Shown here: positions 33,749-41,378 of the stretch, piece by piece | Numbering within the stretch: the stretch's first letter is position 1 | Layout: each line of letters opens with the position of its first letter | Origin: Verrucomicrobiota bacterium | Lineage (GTDB): Bacteria; Verrucomicrobiota; Verrucomicrobiia; Limisphaerales; UBA11320 | Assembly (NCBI GenBank): GCA_016199985.1 | Contig: JACQFQ010000068.1 | Coordinates: 1 to 41,378 of the forward strand | DNA: 41,378 bases | Reading direction: 5' to 3' | Position numbers and translations under genes: made by a program | Notes under the pieces: generated by a model | Told to the model about the DNA's origin: nothing | Database searches by the model: none | What the model saw: the letters and a program-made list of their open reading frames with translations, nothing else

Positions 33749-36700
33749 TCAGGGAACGGACTGGCGCGCGCGGTAGAAGCGTTGAGATCCCTTGGGGGAA
33801 TCCTGGAAGGATATCTGGGATGCTTGCGCCAGTAGCTCCGGCCTCAGAAGCGTCCATGTCGCGGCGCCCAGCGCGTCCTGGTACTCCACGCGAAGCAGAT
33901 AGCCGGGGGTGGCGCGGCAGATGAAGATGATGTCCCCGTTGGGCAGGATGTCGAAGTCGGTCAGCTGCGGCGGAGGCGGACAATTGACCGTGACGATTGT
34001 GGCGGCGGCGGCGACGCCAGCGATGGGCAGGCCGTCCTTGCCGAGCGCCGTAAACGTCAGCGCGTTCGCTCCGCACTCCAGAGGGACCTGCGCGGTCCAG
34101 TCGGTGACGCTGACCCAGACAATCGGCAAGGGTTTTCCGTTGAGCGTGATTCCCGCCGTGTCCACGGGCGCGCTTCCCCGAACGACCAACGTGCTCTTGT
34201 TCGTCGTGACCGTGGGCGGAAGCTTCAGGGCGAACTTCGGGTTCACGGTCGCCAGCTGGCTTAGGATGTAGCCGCGCTGCTGGGCGAGGAAGGACTTCAT
34301 GTCGTCGGGCGGGCTGACATTGAGGCCGTTGGCTCGGAGCGCGGCGTAGCGGGGGTCCAGGAAGCCGTCCATGCGCGCGCCGAGGAGCGGGCCGTTGGCG
34401 AAATCGCGGAGAGCTCGCCAATACGCCCTTCGAAACGGGGGATTGCTGTTCATGCGCGCGAGAACGGAATCGTCGCACTGAAAAAGATCGCTGCCGGGAG
34501 GCGTCGCGACGAAGGAGATGTCGAGGTCCCACGGGAACAGCGTCCATTTTCCCAGACGGCCCTTGTAAGGAAACATGTTCGCGCCAGTCACGAAGCCGAG
34601 CGTGTCCCAATTGCCCACCAGGTGCTCAAAGGCGAACACACGCATCCATTCCTCGGTGTCCACGAGAGCCTCCACAGCCTCTGTGTACCCGGCCGCCGGG
34701 CTGTTGAGCGCGTCCACCAGGCGAAACAAATTTGTGAAATTATTCGCGGATCCTCTCACCGCATGGGCCTGAAAGTTCCATCGATAGCGCGCCGTCTTCT
34801 TTTCGCCGCCGGTGGTCGTGAAGTTGGCCATGCTCGCGTCCATGCGGCTCGAGGAGAAGTCGTCAGACAGCACGTTGTCGACGTCGTACCAGATCGCTGT
34901 CTTATACAGATCTCCGTCCGGGTCCGCCGGGAACCATTCCTGCGTCACGTCCCGGTTGGGGACCTGGGTGTCCTCGATGATCTGGCCCCGCCGTGTCCCG
35001 TTCACGAACAGGTTGACATAGCGCCGCGCGTTGTAGGGAAGCCCCGCTTGTCGCGCGATCCAGTAGGAGAACTGCTCCCGTTGCGCGCTCGGATCGTCGT
35101 AGCTGTTCAGGTTGCCGGGGAAGGCGAGTTCGATGGTTTTGGATCCCATAAACGAATCATCGTCGGGAAATCGGATATCGTAGTCGCAGGGGTTGCCCAT
35201 GGGGCCGCTGTAGCTGGCCGTCTTGAACGGGCTGCCGCTGTAGTAGGCGCCGACGTTGTAGACCACGCGCTCGCCTCCGTAGACGAAGGAGCAATCGAGC
35301 GGCTGGTTGCTGGCCGGTCCGCGCGACGCCCAGCGGTTGGCCGTGGCCTGGCTCATCCACAGGCGATAGGTTCCAAACCCTCCAAAGGGCGCCGCTTCTC
35401 CAAACCTCACGAGGCATTCGCGCGCCGGCGCGTCGGCGGGAAAACGCGAGGAGACGGGCGACGCCGCCCCGTCGGTGGCTTCGATGTAGAAGGCGACGAG
35501 GCTGTTGGCGGGGCGGGGGGGAAGGGTGGCGCTGAAAACGCCATCGCCGGCCAGGTCGTCGCCGTTCGAACCATCGTCCACCATCATCACCGTTGAGAAC
35601 GTCGTTGCGGGGTCGAGGCGGTAACGCAGTCGCGCCGAGGCGACGCCGTCCGGGTCCAGGATGCGCGCGCTCACCACCACGGGTTGGTTCGCGGCGGGAA
35701 GGATCGGAGAGTGAACGACATCGAGGAGGGCGGGGCCCGTGTTGTCGACCGAGCGGCTGTTGCGAAGCCCGGGCGTTCCGAGAGGGGAGGGCACCTTCAG
35801 GGCCCCATAAGCCTCCAGCCAATTCCCCCGGAGCCGTAGCAGGATCTCCGGGTGGCCGCGCAGCCACCGAACCTTCGCGCGCAGAGTGGCGACCGCGCCG
35901 ACCTTGATGGCGCCTATCAGCGACGCTCGGATCCGGTTGGCGTTGCAATCGCCGTCCCCTGTGGCGCGCACATGCAACGATCGGGCGCTGTTGTATCCTT
36001 CGCCGCTCTCCAGCGTGGAGGCCTCATGGTTTCCATCGAAGATCCAGCCTCCGACTCCATTCTCAAATGTTCCATTGGCCAGCAGGCTTCTGCCGCCGCT
36101 GATGACCTCGATATTGTCAACGAGGCATTCTCCCTCGCCGAGCAGGAGGATCTGCACGGCCGTGGCAGGATAGTTGGGGTTGCCCAAGTCCAGCACGCCG
36201 GTGTTTTCAACGGAGGTCCAGGGCGCCGGCGCGATGACCGGATCGCTGGGCGCCCAGTTGCCGCCCCAACGATTGTCCGCGCGCGCGTCGACCAGCTCCA
36301 GGCTCGAGCCTCCGCCGTCGGTCCACGGGCCCCATCTCCCGCCCGTGCCATACGTCAATTCGTTCACCAGGACATAGGAAAGGTTCGTGGCGACGACGCC
36401 GTGGCTGTTGGTCTTGAGCTCCACAAGCGGCATCTCGATCGCCAGCCGCTCACCGGCGCCCTTCAGCGAACCCGCGTAGTTGCCCACGGAATTCGTGCTT
36501 CCGAGGTTTGAGTAACGGGTTCGCAAACTCGCGACATCGGCGGCGACGACCATGAAGCCGCTCGGCGGCACGATCGTGGCGGGCGGGAATGTGAAGCCGA
36601 TGCCATCGCTCAGACGCCATCCCGCGAGATCCACTTCGTTCGTCCCGCGGTTGATCAGCTCGATGTAGGCGTCCTCGTTCAGCCCCGAGATGGGGTGGTA

Positions 36701-39484
36701 CATGATTTCGTTGAAGACGATGTCGCGATTCAAGGGAGGGGCGTTGGTCCCGCCGGGGGTTGGGATTGTCAGATCACTCCAGAAGGGCGAGCCGTCCGGA
36801 GATCGACCCCGGCTCACTCCCGCGGCCTGGCCCCCGAACTTGATCGCTTCGATCACTCGCGAGCGGTTCGAGTTCACCAGGATGATCTCGTCTCCAGAGC
36901 TCCGCAGACCAAAGCCGAGGGCGATCTCGTCCCGGCTGATAAAGCCTTGCGGTTTCAGAATCGTGCCGTTGGGGAAGCGATACTTGACGGCGGATGGATC
37001 GTCGCTCAGCCCGGCGCCTGACAGATCGACCTCCTGATTGCTGGCGTTGTAGAGCTCGATGAAATCGCGCTGCGGAGCGTCCGAGTTGGCGATGTATTCG
37101 TTCACGACGACGAAACGCAGAGGCTCGTTGCCAAAGGAGTCGGCCGATCCGGGAGACCCCCCGACAAGATCGCTGGCTCGCCAGGCGCGCGGGTCCGACT
37201 CCCCGTACGAAGGGCGCGCCATCACCAGGGAGTGTCCCAAGCCGTCGGCCGCGTAGGGCCATGGGGCTTGGCTGTCGTAGCGCGTGTCCAGCAGCACCGC
37301 GCCGCGCTCATTCAGCAGCTTCACGACGCCCGATTTTTTGAGCGATCCCGAGTAGGAGCCGACGATATTGGAGATCCCGTACACGGCGCGCATGTCCTTC
37401 GGCGACGCTGCCACCACCGCGAACGCTCCGCCCTGGAGGATGCTGTTCGACGGAAAGGCGTAGTTCACGTCGCCCGCTATTTGATGACCGCTGAGATCCT
37501 CCGGGAACGGATTCGAGTTATATACCTCAATGAACTCGAGATTCCGGCCATCGCCGCGCTGCGGCGGATGATACATGATCTCGGAGATCACAAACTGGGT
37601 TCGTCGACTACAGGCGGCCAGCGGTTCGAAGGGCAGAGGCGCCGCCGGACCGGAGTTCGCGGGGGTCACGCTTTCGAGATCCCGCATCCTGGCGGTCGTT
37701 GCGCGACTCGGGTCGTGGCTGGCGACGGCCATGCCGAAATAGAGGGTGCTCGGAAGCGCCGCGGAGACCGATCCCAACTGGGTCCAGTGTTCGCCGTCGA
37801 GGCTGGCGAAGCCTGTGAAGACCATCCCCGCGCGCCGCAATCGCAGCCAGGTGTGGGGGTAGTTGACGGGGAACGAGCCCGTCGGGACGGCCTCGCCGGC
37901 GGTCGCGGTCCGGGAGAGAAAGAAGGTCCCGGCAACGCTCGGGGTCGCGAGAACGCTGACGAAGCGGCTGTTCGCGTCCAGGCTCTCACGAGCCATCAAT
38001 CCCGCCTTCGCCCAGAGGTCCGAGAAGTCCAGGGAGGCGACGCGAACACGGATATCGAAGTCCCCGGCGCGGAGTTGGAAGCTCAGATGGCACTGATCCG
38101 CGACGCCGCCGATATCTCGCCCGCTGGCGGAGATATTGTAGCCGCCGTCTCCGGCGCTGACAACGGCGGGCAGGGGCGGATTGCCAATGTCCTTGGGTCG
38201 ATAGTCGAGCGGCGTGAACACCCAGGTCGAGTTATCCGCGATCGGGTTGGCCGCCGCCGCGACGTCCCGAACCTTGCTCACGGTGAGGGTGTACGACGCG
38301 CCGAAGGAAAGCGCCGATGTCGTCAGCAGGACGGATCGACGGTCCACTGCCAGAACAGCGCGCGTGATGGGGGTCGCGGGCGCGAGGCTGTAGTTCTCAA
38401 CGTTCGTTGCGCCGGCGGCTTCCACCGGCTCGGAGAAGAAAACTGTCAACGAGGTCGCGCCATCGTTTAACGCTCCGACAAGTGTGGGCGCCACGGTGTC
38501 CGGCAGCACCTTCAGCACGGCGTCGCTGGAAATGTTCGTGCTGACAACGTTTGTGAGAACGCATCGAAACACGGCGCCGTCGTCCGAGACGCCGACATTC
38601 GCGAGTTCGTAGAGTTCGTTGGTGGCCCCGAGGAGACTCTTCTGATCGCGTTGCCACTGATAGCTCACGAGATCGAGGTTCGCGGCCGTCACTCGAAAGG
38701 TCGCCGAGGCGCCTTCATTCACCGTCAGGCTGGCGGGTTGGAGCGAGAGAACGATGGGTTCGGGGTTGGCGAGGGTGAACTCGATCCGAAAATCAAGCTC
38801 GCTGGTTCCCGCCGAATAGCCTCCGGGCCCGGGAGCGACTCCGACATCAATGCGATCTCCGGCGGCGACCGTCAGGGACTTGGATGAGAACGCCAGGCCC
38901 GTGCCCATGGCGAGGACGCCTGTGAATAGTTTCACGCCGTTGGTGAGCACAACGGCTTGCTGCGGATTGGCGTGACGTTGGATCCATCGCGCGATCACGA
39001 GGACGCTTCCCGCGGCGGGAGCGGTCCAGCGCGTCACGGGCACATCGTAGGTATCGCCGAAATTGTTGCCTCCTGGCGAACTCGGATGGATGAGGAACTT
39101 GCCCGGTGAAATCGGGGCGATATCACAGCAGGGGACGCGAGCCTGAACGAGGTCCGTGTTGACGAGCAGAGCGGGGGTTTGATCGCCGACCAAGCTGCCA
39201 TAGCCTTGGAACGTCCCTTGGGGAGGAGGGTTGGGGAGTCCCAGCGGCCAATGGTTGATGTGCTGCGCGGCGGTGAAAGGCGTGAACACCTTGAGCGTTG
39301 GGTTGTAGCCGCCGTACGTCCACACTCCGTTCACGCCATTCTCGGCGCCAGGGACCGTCTCATCGGCGACCAGCGCGGACGCGGCGTCGTAAACAATCGT
39401 GGCGGAGGCCTCGGCCTGAGCCAGGAGGAGGATCCCCATCAGGGACAGAAAGAACCCGACCGGCCAGTGAGCGCGCGACGACAT
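33749..39484 (-). CDS. Giant exported lamin-tail/CotH surface protein
   Basis: A 1911-residue extracellular protein. Order of modules: signal peptide (1-27, core FFLSLMGILLLAQ); a beta domain to about 240; an Ig-like domain (245-325, LTVNEGASATFRVTAANLDL); a SbsA-type Ig domain (330-425, LTVFFSEPVEAAGATNVENY); and a DUF1349-like concanavalin domain (470-600, DFDIRVRVASLDF). Three lamin tail domains follow (about 630-770, 790-905, 920-1055; each begins with a VISEIMYHP, VVVNEYIAN or VFNEIMYHP block). Then come a carbohydrate-binding-like domain (1090-1190), a CotH-type domain (about 1330-1700, with FEHLVGNWDTLG and WTLFPWDLDISF), and a C-terminal module ending QRFYRARQSVP. CotH proteins are atypical protein kinases in spores; here it is part of an exported protein, so kinase activity outside the cell is uncertain. 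It converges with the sheath-like gene. Confidence 0.88.
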   Translation of the reverse strand: MSSRAHWPVGFFLSLMGILLLAQAEASATIVYDAASALVADETVPGAENGVNGVWTYGGYNPTLKVFTPFTAAQHINHWPLGLPNPPPQGTFQGYGSLVGDQTPALLVNTDLVQARVPCCDIAPISPGKFLIHPSSPGGNNFGDTYDVPVTRWTAPAAGSVLVIARWIQRHANPQQAVVLTNGVKLFTGVLAMGTGLAFSSKSLTVAAGDRIDVGVAPGPGGYSAGTSELDFRIEFTLANPEPIVLSLQPASLTVNEGASATFRVTAANLDLVSYQWQRDQKSLLGATNELYELANVGVSDDGAVFRCVLTNVVSTNISSDAVLKVLPDTVAPTLVGALNDGATSLTVFFSEPVEAAGATNVENYSLAPATPITRAVLAVDRRSVLLTTSALSFGASYTLTVSKVRDVAAAANPIADNSTWVFTPLDYRPKDIGNPPLPAVVSAGDGGYNISASGRDIGGVADQCHLSFQLRAGDFDIRVRVASLDFSDLWAKAGLMARESLDANSRFVSVLATPSVAGTFFLSRTATAGEAVPTGSFPVNYPHTWLRLRRAGMVFTGFASLDGEHWTQLGSVSAALPSTLYFGMAVASHDPSRATTARMRDLESVTPANSGPAAPLPFEPLAACSRRTQFVISEIMYHPPQRGDGRNLEFIEVYNSNPFPEDLSGHQIAGDVNYAFPSNSILQGGAFAVVAASPKDMRAVYGISNIVGSYSGSLKKSGVVKLLNERGAVLLDTRYDSQAPWPYAADGLGHSLVMARPSYGESDPRAWRASDLVGGSPGSADSFGNEPLRFVVVNEYIANSDAPQRDFIELYNASNQEVDLSGAGLSDDPSAVKYRFPNGTILKPQGFISRDEIALGFGLRSSGDEIILVNSNRSRVIEAIKFGGQAAGVSRGRSPDGSPFWSDLTIPTPGGTNAPPLNRDIVFNEIMYHPISGLNEDAYIELINRGTNEVDLAGWRLSDGIGFTFPPATIVPPSGFMVVAADVASLRTRYSNLGSTNSVGNYAGSLKGAGERLAIEMPLVELKTNSHGVVATNLSYVLVNELTYGTGGRWGPWTDGGGSSLELVDARADNRWGGNWAPSDPVIAPAPWTSVENTGVLDLGNPNYPATAVQILLLGEGECLVDNIEVISGGRSLLANGTFENGVGGWIFDGNHEASTLESGEGYNSARSLHVRATGDGDCNANRIRASLIGAIKVGAVATLRAKVRWLRGHPEILLRLRGNWLEAYGALKVPSPLGTPGLRNSRSVDNTGPALLDVVHSPILPAANQPVVVSARILDPDGVASARLRYRLDPATTFSTVMMVDDGSNGDDLAGDGVFSATLPPRPANSLVAFYIEATDGAASPVSSRFPADAPARECLVRFGEAAPFGGFGTYRLWMSQATANRWASRGPASNQPLDCSFVYGGERVVYNVGAYYSGSPFKTASYSGPMGNPCDYDIRFPDDDSFMGSKTIELAFPGNLNSYDDPSAQREQFSYWIARQAGLPYNARRYVNLFVNGTRRGQIIEDTQVPNRDVTQEWFPADPDGDLYKTAIWYDVDNVLSDDFSSSRMDASMANFTTTGGEKKTARYRWNFQAHAVRGSANNFTNLFRLVDALNSPAAGYTEAVEALVDTEEWMRVFAFEHLVGNWDTLGFVTGANMFPYKGRLGKWTLFPWDLDISFVATPPGSDLFQCDDSVLARMNSNPPFRRAYWRALRDFANGPLLGARMDGFLDPRYAALRANGLNVSPPDDMKSFLAQQRGYILSQLATVNPKFALKLPPTVTTNKSTLVVRGSAPVDTAGITLNGKPLPIVWVSVTDWTAQVPLECGANALTFTALGKDGLPIAGVAAAATIVTVNCPPPPQLTDFDILPNGDIIFICRATPGYLLRVEYQDALGAATWTLLRPELLAQASQISFQDSPKGSQRFYRARQSVP

Positions 39485-40351
39485 GCCCGACCATGCTACT
39501 CCACGCCGCGGATTTGGCAGCTTTAATCAGCGCGAGAATGAGTCTTTCCGCGCTTCCGTGGTTCAAGGCTACTCCTCTGTAGGTCAGCCAGCCTTGCCTG
39601 CCGTATCGCCGTCCGCCATGACTGCAGGGCGTCGTTGTTCAACCGCGCGGCGAATTCGACAGCGACGCAGGTTGGACAGATCTACTAGCCGACCTTCGTG
39701 GTGATTCGGTAAAACAGCGTTCTGACCGCATGGTTATTGGGGCTAGACGCATCTTTTGGTTTTCCTCCTTATGTCGTTTGACCACTCTGTAGTGAAACTT
39801 CTGTGTTAGTTTTTTTAGGATTTCACGGATGCCTGCCAGCCCCAGCACCAGAAGCCGACCGCAAAGGGGAAAGCTGTTCTTCTCGGCTGGAAACCTCTCC
39901 GGCTTCCCCGGGGCGGCTTAGCCGGCATCCGTCTCAGGTCTTCTGCGGACTGCCTGTCGGGTTTAGTGACTGAATATCGCGACTCCTCGCGAACGTTAGA
40001 CTCGTCCAAAGTCACGTTGCGTTTCGTCAGTTCTCTTTCGCGAGCTTCCAACCTCGCCGTGAATGCAAAACCTGCGTCACCACCACGAATGAAGAAGGAC
40101 GGCCAAAGGTCACTCACCCTGGCGCCAGGAGCGACCGGGAAACGGATTCTTGATGACACCTTTGGGCGGTTCTGATAACCAGCTCAAGACCCGCCTGATG
40201 AAGACTGCCCCACTCGCACCGCCACCTGGCGGGACATCGTGGCGGACTGACGCCGCCGCCAGGGATGGATCCGTGCCAGGCGCGTCCCACAAAACCAGCC
40301 TGAACCACTTCCAACGAGTTGTGTCCCCACAACCAAACTAGCGCCGCACAT
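39485..40351. other. Gene-poor region of about 870 bases with lower GC
   Basis: No convincing gene is visible between the start of the CotH protein and the leucine-rich-repeat gene. Base composition shifts away from the GC-rich third-position pattern of the genes to the left, with AT-rich patches near 39740-39830. The longest frame is 114 codons on the minus strand (40159-39815); its product is basic with a tryptophan-rich end (GFWCWGWQASVKS), has no family I recognise and no ribosome site. The frame and the following DNA could be a decayed or interspersed repeat. Promoters for the two divergent flanking genes must lie here, but I could not pick them out. Confidence 0.5.
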
Positions 40352-41269
40352 ATGAAAGGCACAGAACACCTCATCGCTGCCATGGTCATCTGGAGTGTGA
40401 TCCTTGTCGCTGGCGCACAGGCTGCGAGACCGAGTTCTCCCCCTGAAGACTTCGTTTATGAAAACATCTCAGACGGCATATTGATTACTGGTTATCGAGG
40501 GACCGGAGAGAACGTCGTCATTCCGGAACAAATCGGAATCGAGCCTGTGACGGCTCTGGCCGCTCCAGCATTCGCCTTTAAGTACGGCATCACCAACGTG
40601 TTTATTCCGAAGACCGTGGTTCAGCTTTATGGGGAGGAATTCATGTTTAGGGGTTGTTACAATCTGCAGTCCATCGAAGTCGACCCGGATAACCCCAACT
40701 TTAGTTCGATCCAAGGCGTCTTGTTCGACAAGGTTCAATCGTGGCTCATCCGCTGTCCGATGAACAGGAAAGGCGGCTTTGTGATCCCGGAAGAGACGGT
40801 ATTTGTGGCTCCTTACGCGTTCGAATCTTGTAGGTTTCTGACGCGCATCGGTCTGGGCAAGAATCCATTCACGATCGGCGCGATCGACGAGAAGCAGTAC
40901 TCATTGGTGGACGGGTTCCCGGACACTTTTGAGAGCTGTGACAGCTTATCCTCCATCGATGTCGATCCCAGAAACCCACTGTACAGCAGTATCGATGGTG
41001 TCCTTCTCAACAAGGAGAAGACCAGACTTCTGATCGTCCCCTACGCGAAATCCGGAAGCTACATCCTCCCGAGTATTGTCTCGGTTTCCCCGGATGCGTT
41101 CTACAACTGCGGGGCACTCACAAACATCACCTTGCCGAAGAGCATCCATGAGCTCACCGATTGCACGTTCAGCACGTGTTTCCAACTGCAGGCGATCGTG
41201 GTCGATCCCGAGAACTCCGAGTTTAGCGCTCAGGATGGCGTCTTATATGTGCTAACGACCAGTTCATGA
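40352..41269 (+). CDS. BspA-type leucine-rich-repeat exported protein, probably C-terminally truncated
   Basis: A 305-residue product with a signal peptide (MKGTEHLIAAMVIWSVILVA, cleavage near AQA). It is followed by BspA/LRR_5-type repeats: SIEVDPDNPNFSSIQGVLFD, SSIDVDPRNPLYSSIDGVLL and AIVVDPENSEFSAQDGVLY, each with an intervening AFxxCxxLTxIxLP-like unit. Such proteins are surface adhesins. In the first two repeats DGVL is followed by a D/N-K segment and a YxIP or FVIP strand; the third stops at DGVLY followed by six unrelated residues and a TGA. The gene therefore looks cut off near 41247, where the inverted repeat and contig end begin. GC content is lower than in the genes to the left, consistent with later acquisition. 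The ATG at 40352 directly precedes the signal peptide. Confidence 0.85.
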   Translation: MKGTEHLIAAMVIWSVILVAGAQAARPSSPPEDFVYENISDGILITGYRGTGENVVIPEQIGIEPVTALAAPAFAFKYGITNVFIPKTVVQLYGEEFMFRGCYNLQSIEVDPDNPNFSSIQGVLFDKVQSWLIRCPMNRKGGFVIPEETVFVAPYAFESCRFLTRIGLGKNPFTIGAIDEKQYSLVDGFPDTFESCDSLSSIDVDPRNPLYSSIDGVLLNKEKTRLLIVPYAKSGSYILPSIVSVSPDAFYNCGALTNITLPKSIHELTDCTFSTCFQLQAIVVDPENSEFSAQDGVLYVLTTSS

Positions 41270-41291
41270 GAAGGAAGTAAGCAGGGAATTG

Positions 41292-41322
41292 GTTGACACT
41301 TCAATGATAGGAAAGTGTCAAC
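41292..41322. repeat. 10-base inverted repeat downstream of the truncated LRR gene
   Basis: GTTGACACTT at 41292-41301 and its exact complement AAGTGTCAAC at 41313-41322 flank an 11-base spacer. There is no T-run, so it is not a typical terminator. An ATG follows immediately (41323). It could be an operator, the end of a mobile element, or a hairpin; its position just after the break in the LRR gene favours a mobile-element boundary. Confidence 0.55.
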
Positions 41323-41378
41323 ATGAACGAGAGTGAACGAGTAGAGAAGAGTAAGAACTCATCCCCCCCTAGGGGGGG
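41323..41378 (+). CDS. Possible start of a gene running off the contig
   Basis: An open frame begins with the ATG directly after the inverted repeat and stays open for 18 codons to the end of the window. The product starts MNESERVEKSKN and is strongly charged. There is no ribosome site. With so little sequence it cannot be identified, and it may be chance. Confidence 0.2.
   Translation, partial: MNESERVEKSKNSSPPRG
41363..41378. repeat. Perfect C7TAG7 palindrome at the contig end
   Basis: Seven C, then TA, then seven G form a 16-base perfect palindrome that ends exactly at the last base of the window. It may mark an assembly stop at a repeat or hairpin, or the terminal part of an element. 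The true length of the G run is unknown because the sequence ends there. Confidence 0.6.

Noticed and set aside
1..41378. tRNA, rRNA, CRISPR arrays, complete insertion sequences
   Set aside because: None was recognised by reading; no cloverleaf-like sequence in the intergenic gaps, no regularly spaced direct repeats and no transposase motifs.

Overview
The window reads as a chromosomal contig from a high-GC member of the Verrucomicrobiota, probably a Pedosphaera/Limisphaera-type lineage. This rests on content, not on a marker-gene match. Two copies of the planctomycete/verrucomicrobial PSCyt1-DUF1549-DUF1553 plus DUF1501 cassette are present. There are several very large exported proteins built from HYR, delta-60, Ig-like, lamin-tail and CotH modules, two Tat-exported oxidoreductases, and a recurrent exported C-terminal module ending in an aromatic-aromatic-Arg motif. 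No rRNA, tRNA, CRISPR array or complete insertion sequence was seen.

Layout. 0.2-3.6 kb: a housekeeping run with glycyl-tRNA synthetase, a sugar/choline-type nucleotidyltransferase and a CysQ-like phosphatase. 3.7-10.9 kb: the first PSCyt/DUF1501 cassette, followed by a secreted propeller/HEAT-repeat protein. 11.0-18.1 kb: two divergently transcribed exported surface proteins (a delta-60/Ig protein and a 1543-residue Cys-rich HYR protein), closed by a strong terminator hairpin. 18.2-28.1 kb: a mixed region rich in RNA-modification genes (RluA-family synthase, TapT/DTW protein, THUMP-like methyltransferase, and an unusual TrhO-N-domain/pseudouridine-synthase fusion). Interspersed in it are a Tat-exported Gfo/Idh/MocA oxidoreductase, a Tat-exported sulfite-oxidase-like molybdoenzyme and a tightly coupled three-gene operon: radical SAM/SPASM enzyme, 96-residue membrane peptide, signal peptidase I. 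28.2-32.2 kb: the second PSCyt/DUF1501 cassette. 32.3-33.7 kb: a contractile-tail sheath homologue. 33.7-39.5 kb: a 1911-residue lamin-tail/CotH surface protein. 39.5-41.4 kb: an 870-base gene-poor stretch of different composition, a truncated BspA-type leucine-rich-repeat protein, and a contig end that finishes in a perfect G/C palindrome.

Two points stand out. First, the gene at 32288-33694 is recognisable over almost its whole length as a phage/contractile-injection tail sheath protein. Yet it begins with a Sec signal peptide, ends with the C-terminal module seen on the other exported proteins here, and has no tail, tube, baseplate or ATPase gene around it. It looks like a sheath fold recruited for life outside the cytoplasm. 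Second, the radical SAM / small membrane peptide / signal peptidase operon (24665-26621), joined by two ATGA start-stop overlaps, has the architecture of a peptide modification and release system. The peptide carries a hydrophobic segment followed by an A-x-A site. Both functions are inferences; the sequence features behind them are direct.
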